From Zhengella sp020637775 (lineage in GTDB: Bacteria > Pseudomonadota > Alphaproteobacteria > Rhizobiales > Rhizobiaceae), in contig NZ_JAWKWO010000003.1 of assembly GCF_041397485.1 (NCBI RefSeq), forward strand, positions 62,001 through 126,000: a stretch of 64,000 nt of DNA. The letters are read 5' to 3'. Below the pieces are notes generated by a model that saw nothing but the letters and a program-made list of their open reading frames with translations, did no database searches and was not told the origin of the DNA. The position numbers and the translations under genes were made by a program. This document shows, one piece after another, positions 25,981-36,846 of this stretch (position 1 is the stretch's first letter; the number at the start of each line of letters is the position of its first letter).

Positions 25981-27753
25981 TCACGGAGTCAGTGCCACGC
26001 CTTCCCGCCGGGGATCCGCCCCGCCTTCCAGGCCATCGGGCGTGATTGCCACACCATGAAGGCCCGAATTCAGGTCGCGGACCGAGACTTCGAAGCCCAG
26101 CGCTTCCAGATCGGCAGCCAAGGCTTCGGCAGCCGTTCCGGCCTCAATGTCGAAAGTGCCGAAGCGGTTGGTCAGATGCGGCAGGGAAACGGCCTGCTGG
26201 ATGTTCATTTGCCAGTCGAGCAGCGCAATGACGGTCTTGGCGACATAGGGAATGATGCGGCTGCCGCCGGGAGATCCGATAGCGAAAACAGGCTTGCCGT
26301 CTTTCAGGATGACGGTCGGCGCCATGGAAGAGCGCGGCCGTTTGCCCGGCTCCACCCGATTGGCAACCGTTTCTCCGGAAGCTGTCTGCGGCAGGAACGA
26401 GAAGTCGGTCAACTGGTTGTTGAGCAGGAATCCGCCGGCCATCAGCCGGGCGCCGAAGGCATTTTCGATGGAGGACGTCATGGAGACGATATTGCCTTCG
26501 GTATCCACGATGACGAAATGGCTGGTGGAGGGCAGGGAGATGTCGATGCCGTCCTCGCGCCGCTCCGCCTTGTCCCATGGTGGCTCGCCGGGCTTGACCG
26601 CTTCTTTCGGCAGCGCCGTGTCGCGGCGAAGCAAAGTGGAACGCATCCGCAGGTATTCCGCGTTCAGCAGGCCTTTCGGCATCGACACAAAGTCGCTGTC
26701 GGCCATGTAGCGGCCCCGGTCGGCAAAGGCGAGGCGCGTGGCATCGCCGATCAGCCGCCAGCCTTGCGGATCGTCGGGTCCCAGTGTGGCGAGATCGAAC
26801 GGTTCCAGCAGGGCGAGGATTTGACCGACAGTCATGGCGCCGGAGGAGGGCGGCCCCATGCCGCAGACATCGTGGCCGCGATAGGGCGCGCAGACCGCGG
26901 GGCGTTCGATCGCGCGATAGGCCTTCATGTCATCGATCGTCAGCAGACCCGGATTGCCGGGGTGCAGGCGAACGGCATCGACAATCCTGTCGGCGATTGC
27001 TTCTTCATAGAAGGCGCGGGCGCCGGCCTGGGCAATGGCCCTCAGGCTGTCGGCATAGTCCCGATTGCGCAGTATCTGGCCGGCTTGCAGCGGTTCGCCC
27101 TGCGCATCGAAAAAATAGGCGCGCGTGGAGGGTTGACCCAACAGGCGCAGCCGGTCCGCGGCGATCAGATCCGAGAGGCGTGGCGAGACGGCGAAGCCTT
27201 CTTCGGCCAATTCGATGGCGGCGGTGAAATTCTCCGCCCAGGGCCGTTTGCCATATCTCCCGTGGGCCATTTCCATCAGGCGCACGACGCCCGGAACCCC
27301 GACCGAGCGGCCGCCCACCACTGCATCGAAGAAATTCATCGGTTTGCCATCGGGCATCCGGAAGAGATCCGCATTGGCCGCAGAAGGCGCCGTCTCACGC
27401 CCGTCGATGGTGGTCAGGCTTCCGGTTTGCGAATCGAAGTGCACCAGGAAGGCGCCACCGCCAATTCCCGACGATTGCGGTTCGACGAGGCCCAGAACCG
27501 TTTGAACCGCGATCATGGCATCCACGGCCGAACCACCCGCCAGGAGCGCATCCATGCCGGCGCGCGCAGCCAGCGGATTGGCGGCAACGACCATGGGTCC
27601 GTGTCCGCGCACCGGATCGGCGGGCTGTGCCAGCACCGGTGCAGTGGCGGATTCGGGTTGAACGGCGTCTGCTGCCTGCTGGGCAAAAGCAGCAGGCGCG
27701 ATGAGGAAGCCAGCCAGCAGGCCCAGCCATACAGCCGGATTTGTCCTTGCCAT
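25981..27753 (-). CDS. ggt: Gamma-glutamyltransferase
   Basis: 590 residues with a signal peptide ending near AFAQQA. Family blocks: GHGPMVVAANPLAARAGMD, GGSAVDAMIAVQTVLGLVEP, SSGIGGGAFLVHFD, PPSSGAMTVGQIL. The autocatalytic cleavage site is STSHFVIVD with Thr410 as new N-terminal nucleophile, followed by FGARLMAGGFLLNNQ and GSPGGSRII. A periplasmic enzyme that hydrolyses or transfers the gamma-glutamyl group of glutathione. AGGGAGGAA before ATG 27753 fixes the start. Confidence 0.95.
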   Translation of the reverse strand: MARTNPAVWLGLLAGFLIAPAAFAQQAADAVQPESATAPVLAQPADPVRGHGPMVVAANPLAARAGMDALLAGGSAVDAMIAVQTVLGLVEPQSSGIGGGAFLVHFDSQTGSLTTIDGRETAPSAANADLFRMPDGKPMNFFDAVVGGRSVGVPGVVRLMEMAHGRYGKRPWAENFTAAIELAEEGFAVSPRLSDLIAADRLRLLGQPSTRAYFFDAQGEPLQAGQILRNRDYADSLRAIAQAGARAFYEEAIADRIVDAVRLHPGNPGLLTIDDMKAYRAIERPAVCAPYRGHDVCGMGPPSSGAMTVGQILALLEPFDLATLGPDDPQGWRLIGDATRLAFADRGRYMADSDFVSMPKGLLNAEYLRMRSTLLRRDTALPKEAVKPGEPPWDKAERREDGIDISLPSTSHFVIVDTEGNIVSMTSSIENAFGARLMAGGFLLNNQLTDFSFLPQTASGETVANRVEPGKRPRSSMAPTVILKDGKPVFAIGSPGGSRIIPYVAKTVIALLDWQMNIQQAVSLPHLTNRFGTFDIEAGTAAEALAADLEALGFEVSVRDLNSGLHGVAITPDGLEGGADPRREGVALTP

Positions 27754-27797
27754 GCACGTTTCCTCCCTGTGGCCCGCCGGAACGAGCATATGCGCGT

Positions 27798-28514
27798 TCA
27801 TCTGGCGGAGGCGGGTCCGAATATCTCCTCGAACGCGGCTTTCAGCGCGATGTCGAGATCGTCCATGGTAACGGGAAGTCCCAGATCGACAAGGCTTGTC
27901 ACGCCATGGCCGGTGATTCCGCAGGGCACGATGCCGGTGAAGTGTTCGAGTTCCGGCTCCACGTTGATCGCGATGCCGTGGAAGCTGACCCACTTTCGCA
28001 GGCGGATGCCGATGGCCGCGATCTTGTCCTCCGCAGGCCGGCCATCCGGCAAGGCAGGTTTCTCCGATCGCACGACCCAAACGCCAACGCGGTCTTCGCG
28101 CCGTTCTCCGCGGATGTTGAAGCGGTTCAGCGTTGCGATGATCCAGTCTTCCAGCGCGGCAACAAAAGCACGCACATCCTCGCGCCGGCGTTTCAGGTCC
28201 AGCATGACATAGGCCACACGCTGCCCGGGACCGTGATAGGTGTATTCGCCGCCCCGCCCGGCCGGATGGACGGGGAACCGGTCGGGCGCGAGCAGATCGC
28301 CAGGGCGGGCGGAGGTGCCTGCGGTATAAAGCGGCGGGTGTTCTACCAGCCAGACCATTTCGCCTGCCGTACCGTCGCGAATCGCCCCGGCGCGCGCTTC
28401 CATGAAGGCAAGCGCGGACTCATAGCCGGTCAATCCGGGTTCGACGCGCCATTCCACCGGCGGTGTGCCTGGGGCCGGGTGAAAGCCGGTGTCGATGGCG
28501 GCGCGTTCATTCAT
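27798..28514 (-). CDS. lipB: Octanoyltransferase LipB
   Basis: 238 residues. Motifs: EHPPLYTAGTSA, GRGGEYTYHGPGQRVAYVML, RKWVSFHGIAINV (catalytic lysine) and IVPCGITGHGVTSL (catalytic cysteine). Transfers octanoyl from acyl carrier protein to lipoate-requiring domains in the cytoplasm. The gene lies 44 bp upstream of ggt on the same strand and may share a transcript with it. Confidence 0.96.
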   Translation of the reverse strand: MNERAAIDTGFHPAPGTPPVEWRVEPGLTGYESALAFMEARAGAIRDGTAGEMVWLVEHPPLYTAGTSARPGDLLAPDRFPVHPAGRGGEYTYHGPGQRVAYVMLDLKRRREDVRAFVAALEDWIIATLNRFNIRGERREDRVGVWVVRSEKPALPDGRPAEDKIAAIGIRLRKWVSFHGIAINVEPELEHFTGIVPCGITGHGVTSLVDLGLPVTMDDLDIALKAAFEEIFGPASAR

Positions 28515-28617
28515 GGCACGGTTCCTGTTTCCGACCCTGTTTATATCGCTTTTCGCCGCTTGCGGAACAAGGTCGCGGCAAGGCGCATGATGACCCGATA
28601 AAAACGCGCTTTCGCTC

Positions 28618-28646
28618 TTGTAAGGGCAGGGGCTATTTGCTACATC
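28618..28646 (+). promoter_or_regulatory. Possible promoter of tRNA-Leu
   Basis: TTGTAA at 28618-28623 and TACATC at 28641-28646 with 17 bp between, about 36 bp before the tRNA. The match to sigma-70 boxes is partial; listed as a weak candidate. Confidence 0.3.
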
Positions 28647-28681
28647 GCCGCCTGCCGGTTATGCCGGCCCTTTCGTGACGA

Positions 28682-28766
28682 GCGGTCGTGGCGGAATTGG
28701 TAGACGCGCAGCGTTGAGGTCGCTGTGGGGCAACCCGTGGAAGTTCGAGTCTTCTCGACCGCACCA
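28682..28766 (+). tRNA. tRNA-Leu (GAG)
   Basis: 85 nt with encoded CCA. Acceptor stem GCGGTCG / CGACCGC, anticodon arm CAGCG-TTGAGGT-CGCTG with anticodon GAG, long class II variable arm GTGGGGCAACCCGTGG-like, and TTCGAGT T-loop. A clean leucine tRNA. Confidence 0.95.
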
Positions 28767-28778
28767 TCACTTCGACAA

Positions 28779-28803
28779 ACCCGGCCTCGTGCCGGGTTTT
28801 GTT
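28779..28803 (+). terminator. Rho-independent terminator after tRNA-Leu
   Basis: ACCCGGC / GCCGGGT hairpin with a four-base loop followed by TTTTGTTGTT, 13 bp after the tRNA. Classic intrinsic terminator form. Confidence 0.8.
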
Positions 28804-28889
28804 GTTTAGGCGCCCCCCGAATTCGATGCTTTACACCTTCCGCGCCACCCGCCATTGTCCCGCGCGCGTGTTGAGGAGGAGTTTGAGAC

Positions 28890-29792
28890 ATGACAAAGCC
28901 CGTCATCGGATTCATCGGCGTCGGCCTCATGGGTCACGGCATGGCCAAGAACATCATCGAGAAGGGATATCCGCTCGTCGTCATGGGGCATCGCAACCGC
29001 GCGCCGGTCGAGGATCTGATTGCGCGCGGCGCCGAAGAGGCGAAAACCGCCAGGGAACTCGCCGGCCGCTGCGACATCATTCACATCTGCGTTTCAGGTA
29101 GTCCGCAGGTGGAAAGCGTTATTCGCGGCGAGGACGGGATAGTTGCAGGCGCCCGCGACGGCCTGACCGTGATCGATTGTTCGACCTCCGACCCGGTCAG
29201 CACGCTTGTCCTGGCGCAGGAGTGCGCGGCTGCCGGCGTTTCTTTCTGCGATGCGCCGCTCAGCCGCACGCCGAAGGAAGCGGAAGCGGGAACGCTGGAC
29301 ACCATGGTTGGCGCCGACGATGCGACCTTCGAACGGATTCGCCCGGTTCTCGACTGCTGGGCAGGGGTGATCGTGCACCTCGGGCCGGTCGGCTCCGGGC
29401 ACAAGATGAAGCTGATCAACAATTTCATCGCCATGGGCTATGCCGCACTCTATGCCGAGGCGCTGGCGCTTGCGCGCAAGGCTGGCCTGACGCCGCAGCA
29501 GGTCGATTCGGTCATCCGGCCAGGCCGCATGGCCAATGGTTTCTATGAGACATTCATGAAGTGGACGCTGGACCGGGACGAGAAGGCGCATCTCTTCACC
29601 ATCACCAATGCACACAAGGACATGCGCTATCTTTCCAACCTGGCGACGGCGACCGGTTCGGTGAATCCGGTCCAGTCGGCGGTGCGAAACAGTTTCGCGG
29701 CCATGGAAGCCGCAGGGGAGGGGGCACGTTTCGTGCCGATGCTGGCCGATTTCATTGCCGGCATGAACGGGTTGGCCGGCGAGGACGCCTGA
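28890..29792 (+). CDS. Beta-hydroxyacid dehydrogenase family NAD(P) oxidoreductase
   Basis: 300 residues. N-terminal Rossmann fold GFIGVGLMGHGMAKN; substrate-binding CDAPLSRTPKEAEAGTLDTM; catalytic Lys174 within GSGHKMKLINN; all-helical C-terminal domain. This is the 3-hydroxyisobutyrate dehydrogenase / tartronate semialdehyde reductase family; the exact substrate cannot be assigned. GGAGGAG ahead of the ATG supports the start. Confidence 0.9.
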   Translation: MTKPVIGFIGVGLMGHGMAKNIIEKGYPLVVMGHRNRAPVEDLIARGAEEAKTARELAGRCDIIHICVSGSPQVESVIRGEDGIVAGARDGLTVIDCSTSDPVSTLVLAQECAAAGVSFCDAPLSRTPKEAEAGTLDTMVGADDATFERIRPVLDCWAGVIVHLGPVGSGHKMKLINNFIAMGYAALYAEALALARKAGLTPQQVDSVIRPGRMANGFYETFMKWTLDRDEKAHLFTITNAHKDMRYLSNLATATGSVNPVQSAVRNSFAAMEAAGEGARFVPMLADFIAGMNGLAGEDA

Positions 29793-29869
29793 CGAGGAAG
29801 GCAGGCGAGGGGTCCGCTTCTGCATATTGACAGAAGTCATTGCCCTCCCCTTTGCTTCCGGTCTTTGCT

Positions 29870-29892
29870 CTCCGGCATATCCGATGCCGGAG
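29870..29892 (+). promoter_or_regulatory. Hairpin covering the Shine-Dalgarno of the DUF4424-like gene
   Basis: CTCCGGCAT / ATGCCGGAG, a perfect nine-bp stem with loop ATCCG. Its 3' arm contains most of the GGAGG at 29889-29893 that serves the ATG at 29900. In mRNA the stem would hide the ribosome binding site, giving a possible translational switch. Regulation is inferred. Confidence 0.55.
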
Positions 29893-29899
29893 GCGTGTG

Positions 29900-30901
29900 A
29901 TGACGAAAACATTCCTGAAGCTGGCATTTGCGGGAACGCTTGCCTTTACAGCCTTGCCCGCAAGTGCCTATGACGGTCCGGTCTTCCGGCATCTTGGCGT
30001 CCATGGACCGGCGCTTGGCAGTGACCACGACCTTGCGGTGCGATCGAGCCGGTATCTGCTGACGCCGGGACGCATGACGGCCAGCCTTGTCGTCGAGAAC
30101 CATGGCAAGCAGCCTGTCACCAGCCATGTCTACTTGCAGTTCCGTCCCGTCACCGTCGGCCATACCGACAATGCGCCCGCATTCGAGGTTCCCGAGGATG
30201 GTCCCTTTCTGCAATCCGAGGCGTCTGCCGAAGGGCTGGCGCTTTCGGGCCAGACCGATCAAGCCGCGCGGTATCGCGGGATCGATATAAGCCGGGCGCT
30301 GGTCGCGGCGGGCTTCCCCCTGTTGCCATTCAAGTCGGATTTTTCCGGTGTGGACGGTGATCAACTGCGCACGATGTTCGAACGCGGCATCGTTTCGCGG
30401 TTCGGGCCGCAATGGCAGCTGGACGTCACCCGGTCATGGCCTGTTTCATTTGATGCGGGCCGGACAATGACCGTAACCACGTCCTTTGTCCCTGTTCTCG
30501 GCGAATTCGTCGAGGGATTGACCGTTTTTCCGTTTGACCCGGACACGCTGCAACTGGGACTCGACGGGCCGCCAGTGTCGACTCTGTGCCTGAGCGAGGC
30601 GCAGGAGCGCCGGATCCTTGCGCTTTTCAGGGCGATTGGCGGCGAGAGGCCTGTCTGGCCCTACACGATCCGGGACTTCTCGGTGACGCTCGGTCCGCCC
30701 GCAGCCGGTTTTACCGGCATCTATGGAATGGACTTCGTGGTGGCCCCCGGTGAACCGGGTGACATCGTCTCGATCTGCGGTGGGGCGTTCGAGGAGCAGG
30801 CGGACGGTTCCATGGTCTGGAGAACGGACCGGGCGGACCCGCAGGAGCTGGACATCCATTTCCTTCAGCTGGCGCCCGCCTATCGTCATCTGTCCAAATG
30901 A
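29900..30901 (+). CDS. Secreted DUF4424-like protein
   Basis: 333 residues with a signal peptide (cleavage after ASA, near residue 23). The opening YDGPVFRHLG..., DLAVRSSRYLLTPGRMTASLVVENHG resembles DUF4424, a family of periplasmic proteins with a beta-sandwich start. Remainder is beta-rich with two cysteines (LCLSEAQ, ICGGAFE). No function known. GGAGG at 29889 supports the ATG 29900; that site lies in a hairpin. Last gene before the rRNA operon. Confidence 0.65.
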   Translation: MTKTFLKLAFAGTLAFTALPASAYDGPVFRHLGVHGPALGSDHDLAVRSSRYLLTPGRMTASLVVENHGKQPVTSHVYLQFRPVTVGHTDNAPAFEVPEDGPFLQSEASAEGLALSGQTDQAARYRGIDISRALVAAGFPLLPFKSDFSGVDGDQLRTMFERGIVSRFGPQWQLDVTRSWPVSFDAGRTMTVTTSFVPVLGEFVEGLTVFPFDPDTLQLGLDGPPVSTLCLSEAQERRILALFRAIGGERPVWPYTIRDFSVTLGPPAAGFTGIYGMDFVVAPGEPGDIVSICGGAFEEQADGSMVWRTDRADPQELDIHFLQLAPAYRHLSK

Positions 30902-30986
30902 GGCGGTCGGGATGCTGGACGTCTTGTGGCCGCTGGGTAAGGTTGTGATTGTGAGAAAAAAGTTGGAACGGCGGGCAAAAAGGGCG

Positions 30987-31016
30987 TTGACAGGATCGGG
31001 TTCGGGCTCCTATAAG
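30987..31016 (+). promoter_or_regulatory. rRNA operon promoter
   Basis: TTGACA at 30987-30992 and TATAAG at 31011-31016 with an 18-bp GC-rich spacer, about 400 bp ahead of the 16S gene. Consensus -35 and near-consensus -10 match strong stable-RNA promoters; initiation would be near 31023. Confidence 0.75.
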
Positions 31017-31166
31017 CGCGTCACAACGAGGGCGGCGGCGCTGCTGGCGACAGAGCGCTGCGCCCTTGAGTTTCCGAGAAGGGCTCGATTGAGCGTTTGA
31101 TTGGATTGTCTGGCGGGTTGCCTTTCCGGGTGGTCTTGCTGGTTCTGAAAGCTGCTTTTGCGGCTT

Positions 31167-31179
31167 TGTTCTTTGACAA
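31167..31179 (+). promoter_or_regulatory. boxA-like antitermination site
   Basis: TGTTCTTTGACAA in the rRNA leader closely follows the boxA consensus TGCTCTTTAACAA bound by NusB/S10. Position between promoter and 16S fits; function inferred. Confidence 0.6.
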
Positions 31180-31188
31180 CCGAATATG

Positions 31189-31216
31189 GAAGAAAGAGAA
31201 ACGTGGGCGGCAGGTC
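31189..31216 (+). other. Pre-16S processing stem, left arm
   Basis: 28 bases that pair with 33009-33036 on the far side of the 16S gene, with only two G-T wobbles. This is the long helix that RNase III cuts to release pre-16S RNA. Confidence 0.8.
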
Positions 31217-31419
31217 CTTGATTTGCCTTGCGGTTCTTCGGAAGAAGGATCGCGGTTCAAGAGACATTGGCGGACACGTTTTTCGAGACAGTTACGCTTG
31301 ATGGCTGACATATGTTGGTCATTGAGGTGTGAATGTTCTCGTCGATTCAAGCGTGACCCGGTAGGCGCCTTTTTGAGAGGGTGTCTGCTGAACACATGAA
31401 AGCCAAAATCAGATCTCTT

Positions 31420-32907
<1,488 letters not shown>

Positions 32908-33008
32908 GGGAAGGACCTGAAGCTGGCTTTTGCCTTTCCGGTCCTTGTTTGGAACAAGTTGTCTTCCAGTCAGGAAGGCAGCGACACATGATCAAACGGC
33001 AATCGCGC

Positions 33009-33036
33009 GATCTGCCGTCCACGTTTCTCTTTCTTC
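33009..33036 (+). other. Pre-16S processing stem, right arm
   Basis: Complement of 31189-31216; closes the long helix around the 16S gene. Located between the 16S 3' end and hairpin element copy A. Confidence 0.8.
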
Positions 33037-33046
33037 GCAGATGATA

Positions 33047-33141
33047 TGTCCTCACGGATGAGCGCGGCTTCGCCGCTATCCTCCGGACGGGGCCTCGCAA
33101 AGGCTCGGACGGCCCTTGGCCTTGCGGATGCTTCGCATCCG
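33047..33141 (+). repeat. Three-hairpin rrn repeat, copy A
   Basis: 95 bp: head TGTCCTCACGG, stem 1 GCGGC/GCCGC inside GGAT/ATCC, linker TCCTCCGGACGG, stem 2 GCCT/AGGC, linker CGGCCCTTGGCCTTGCG, stem 3 GGATGC/GCATCC. Identical to copy B, which follows after eight bases. Located between 16S and tRNA-Ile. Confidence 0.85.
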
Positions 33142-33149
33142 GTTTGCCT

Positions 33150-33244
33150 TGTCCTCACGGATGAGCGCGGCTTCGCCGCTATCCTCCGGACGGGGCCTCG
33201 CAAAGGCTCGGACGGCCCTTGGCCTTGCGGATGCTTCGCATCCG
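33150..33244 (+). repeat. Three-hairpin rrn repeat, copy B
   Basis: Exact second copy of the preceding 95-bp element, giving a 103-bp tandem period. Identity points to a recent duplication. Confidence 0.85.
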
Positions 33245-33305
33245 TGGTGCTTGAGCCTGGAAGGCTGTGGGGCAGATGCAGTTTTGCCTTCGGCAAAAAT
33301 TGCTT

Positions 33306-33382
<77 letters not shown>

Positions 33383-33462
33383 AGTCAAGGCGCCGCAGGC
33401 GCCGACGACGTCGCCGCGGCAGGCAAGGCCGCCAGGCCGACGCCGAGAGCGGCAATGATTGC
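33383..33462 (+). repeat. Post-tRNA spacer block, copy 1
   Basis: GC-rich block starting directly after the tRNA-Ile CCA and containing GGCGCCGCAGGCGCC and GACGACGTCGCC. It recurs after tRNA-Ala at 33785-33864 with only a few substitutions. Confidence 0.75.
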
Positions 33463-33509
33463 GCAGCAAAACGCGTGTGGCTCGGAGCAGGAAAAGGCAC
33501 TGTTTGTCT

Positions 33510-33602
33510 TGTCCTCACGCCGCACGGCCCTTCGGGCCTGGCTCCGGACGGGGCGCGCAAACGTGCGCGACGGCCCTTGGCCTTGCGAATGCTGCGCATT
33601 CG
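33510..33602 (+). repeat. Three-hairpin rrn repeat, copy C
   Basis: Same head and linkers as copies A and B but different stems: GGCCC/GGGCC inside GCC/GGC, CGCGCA/TGCGCG, and CGAATGC/GCATTCG. Both arms of each stem differ together. Located between tRNA-Ile and tRNA-Ala. Confidence 0.85.
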
Positions 33603-33708
33603 AGGCGCTTGGGGATGTCGGGACAGGTTGACCGGCGCCTCTCAGCACGTGCCTTCGGCACCTGCCTGCCGGCGCAACGCGTTTTTTGCCTGAGGCAAAA
33701 AATCGCTA

Positions 33709-33784
33709 GGGGCTGTAGCTCAGCTGGGAGAGCACCTGCTTTGCAAGCAGGGGGTCAGCGTTTCGATCCCGCTCAGCTCCACCA
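33709..33784 (+). tRNA. tRNA-Ala (TGC)
   Basis: 76 nt with CCA. GGGGCTG acceptor start, anticodon arm CCTGC-TTTGCAA-GCAGG with anticodon TGC, TTCGATC T-loop. The standard spacer alanine tRNA. Confidence 0.97.
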
Positions 33785-33864
33785 AGTCGAGGCGCCGCCG
33801 GCGCCGACGACGTCGCCGCGGCAGGCAAGGCCGCCAGGCCGATGCCGAGAGCGGCAGCATTGCC
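33785..33864 (+). repeat. Post-tRNA spacer block, copy 2
   Basis: Near copy of 33383-33462, again placed directly after a tRNA CCA end. The rest of the spacer up to 34114 holds no gene that I can see. Confidence 0.75.
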
Positions 33865-34114
33865 CATGGCACTCATCATCATCTGCGAGAGAGTATTGTT
33901 TTGCGAGGCTTTTAGCCTTGCCTGTTTGACGTGATATCGTGAAGAGAAGATTTGTCCGGAGCGTGTCCGGGATGTCCCTTTGGGGCGTTGTTGACACGCT
34001 GTCGCGCTGGCACGCTCATAAGCTGGCGCATCATGATTGGCCTCTTAGCCGCGGCCACCGGATATGATCTCGAGAAGCTGGTCTTTTTGTGCCATTGGCT
34101 TTCGTGGCTTGTCC

Positions 34115-34145
34115 GCGATGGTCATTGGCAATGAGAACGATCAAG
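34115..34145 (+). other. Pre-23S processing stem, left arm
   Basis: 31 bases complementary to 37049-37080 apart from one bulged base. Forms the long helix closing the 23S gene for RNase III. Confidence 0.8.
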
Positions 34146-34274
34146 TGTCTTAAGGGCATTTGGTGGATGCCTTGGCATGCACAGGCGATGAAGGACGTGA
34201 TACGCTGCGATAAGCTCCGGGGAGGTGCGAATACCCCTTGATCCGGAGATCTCCGAATGGGGCAACCCACCTTT

Positions 34275-34449
34275 GATCCTTGGGAAATCGGACTGGTTTT
34301 GTCCTCACGGACGTACCGCAGGCCTTCGGGCCTGCTGTCCTGCGGACGGCGCGCGCCAAACGTGGCGCGGCGGGCCTTGCCCGCTCCGGACGTTTTGTCC
34401 GGGTGGCGTCTTGTCGTGAGACGTAGAACCGGTGCGGTTTCCAAGGATC
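34275..34449 (+). other. 23S rRNA helix-9 intervening sequence
   Basis: Closed by GATCCTTGG / CCAAGGATC, then an inner imperfect stem from ACTGGTTTTGTC to GACGTAGAACCGGT. Its core is a copy of the three-hairpin element found in the spacers. Such insertions are excised by RNase III in this order; excision here is inferred. Confidence 0.8.
34300..34400 (+). repeat. Three-hairpin rrn repeat, copy D, inside the 23S gene
   Basis: Head TGTCCTCACGG, stem 1 GCAGGCC/GGCCTGC inside GGAC/GTCC, linker TCCTGCGGACGG, stem 2 CGCGCCA/TGGCGCG with AACG loop, then GGCCTTGC and stem 3 CCGGAC/GTCCGG. The element forms the tip of the intervening sequence. Confidence 0.8.
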
Positions 34450-35351
34450 GTTATAAAGGTATCTTATTCTGAATACATAGGGATAAGAGGCGAACGCAGG
34501 GAACTGAAACATCTAAGTACCTGCAGGAAAGGACATCAACCGAGACTCCGCTAGTAGTGGCGAGCGAACGCGGACCAGGCCAGTGGCTGATGATTGACAA
34601 GCGGAACCGTCTGGAAAGTCGGGCCATAGTGGGTGACAGCCCCGTACGCGTAATTTGGTCATCAGTCCTTGAGTAGGGCGGGACACGTGAAATCCTGTCT
34701 GAACATGGGGGGACCACCCTCCAAGCCTAAGTACTCGTGCATGACCGATAGCGAACCAGTACCGTGAGGGAAAGGTGAAAAGCACCCCGACGAGGGGAGT
34801 GAAAGAGTACCTGAAACCGAATGCCTACAAACAGTGGGAGCCTGAAATGGTGACCACGTACCTTTTGTATAATGGGTCAGCGACTTAGTGTGACGAGCAA
34901 GCTTAAGCCGGTAGGTGTAGGCGCAGCGAAAGCGAGTCTGAACAGGGCGTTCAGTTCGTCGCATTAGACCCGAAACCGAGTGATCTAGCCATGAGCAGGC
35001 TGAAGGTTGGGTAACACCAACTGGAGGGCCGAACCCATATCTGTTGCAATAGATCGGGATGACTTGTGGCTAGGGGTGAAAGGCCAATCAAACTCGGAAA
35101 TAGCTGGTTCTCCGCGAAATCTATTTAGGTAGAGCGTCGGATGAATACTCCAGGGGGTAGAGCACTGGATGGGCTAGGGGTCCTCACCGGATTACCAAAC
35201 CTAACCAAACTCCGAATACCTGGGAGTACTAGTCGGCAGACACACGGCGGGTGCTAACGTCCGTCGTGGAGAGGGAAACAACCCTGACCAACAGCTAAGG
35301 TCCCCAAGTCATGGCTAAGTGGGAAAGGATGTGAGGATCCCAAAACAACCA

Positions 35352-35383
<32 letters not shown>

Positions 35384-36050
35384 GAAAGCGTAACAGCTCA
35401 CTGGTCTAAATAAGGGTCTTTGCGCCGAAAATGTAACGGGGCTAAAGCCATACACCGAAGCTTTGGGCTTGCTTTGCAAGCGGTAGCGGAGCGTTGTGTA
35501 AGCTGATGAAGCGGGATCCGTGAGGACCCGTGGAGGTATCACAAGTGCGAATGCTGACATGAGTAACGATAAAGGGAGTGAGAGACTCCCTCGCCGAAAG
35601 TCCAAGGGTTCCTGCTTAAAGTTAATCTGAGCAGGGTTAGCCGGCCCCTAAGGCGAGGCCGAAAGGCGTAGTCGATGGGAACCACGTTAATATTCGTGGG
35701 CCTGGAGGATTGTGACGGATCGCGTGTGTTGTATGCCCTTATTGGATTGGGTGGGCGGTGAAGCGGTCCCAGGAAATAGCTCCTCCGTATAGACCGTACC
35801 CGAAACCGACACAGGTGGACTGGTAGAGAATACCAAGGCGCTTGAGAGAACTGCGTTGAAGGAACTCGGCAAATTGCACGCGTAACTTCGGAATAAGCGT
35901 GACCCTTTTGCGGGCAACCGCAGGAGGGTGGCACAGACCAGGGGGTAGCGACTGTTTATCAAAAACACAGGGCTCTGCGAAGTCGCAAGACGACGTATAG
36001 GGTCTGACGCCTGCCCGGTGCCGGAAGGTTAAGAGGAGGGGTGCAAGCTC

Positions 36051-36147
<97 letters not shown>

Positions 36148-36219
36148 CGACTTCCCCGCTGTCTCCAACGCAGACTCAGTGAAATTGAATTCCCCGTGAA
36201 GATGCGGGGTTCCTGCGGT

Positions 36220-36251
<32 letters not shown>

Positions 36252-36405
36252 GCTTTACACTGGCATTCGTGTCGGCATGTGTAGGATAGGTGGTAGGCTT
36301 TGAAGCGCCGGCGCCAGCTGGCGTGGAGCCATCCTTGAAATACCACCCTTATCGTCATGAATGTCTAACCGCGGCCCGTCATCCGGGTCCGGGACAGTGT
36401 ATGGT

Positions 36406-36437
<32 letters not shown>

Positions 36438-36575
36438 GCGTAACGGAGGCGCGCGATGGTGGGCTCAGACCGGTCGGAAATCGGTCGTCGAGTGCAATGG
36501 CATAAGCCTGCCTGACTGCGAGACTGACAAGTCGAGCAGAGACGAAAGTCGGTCATAGTGATCCGGTGGTCCCGC

Positions 36576-36629
<54 letters not shown>

Positions 36630-36699
36630 GACCCCCAAGAGTCCATATCGACGGGGTTGTTTGGCACCTCGATGTCGACTCATCGCATCCTGGGGCTGG

Positions 36700-36743
<44 letters not shown>

Positions 36744-36748
36744 TGAGT

Positions 36749-36785
<37 letters not shown>

Positions 36786-36812
36786 TGCCGTGGGTGCAGG
36801 ACTATTGACAGG

Positions 36813-36846
<34 letters not shown>

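Noticed and set aside
26056..28212. Open frame of 718 codons on the plus strand
   Set aside because: It runs antisense through ggt and lipB, both of which have clear family motifs; a GC-rich shadow frame.
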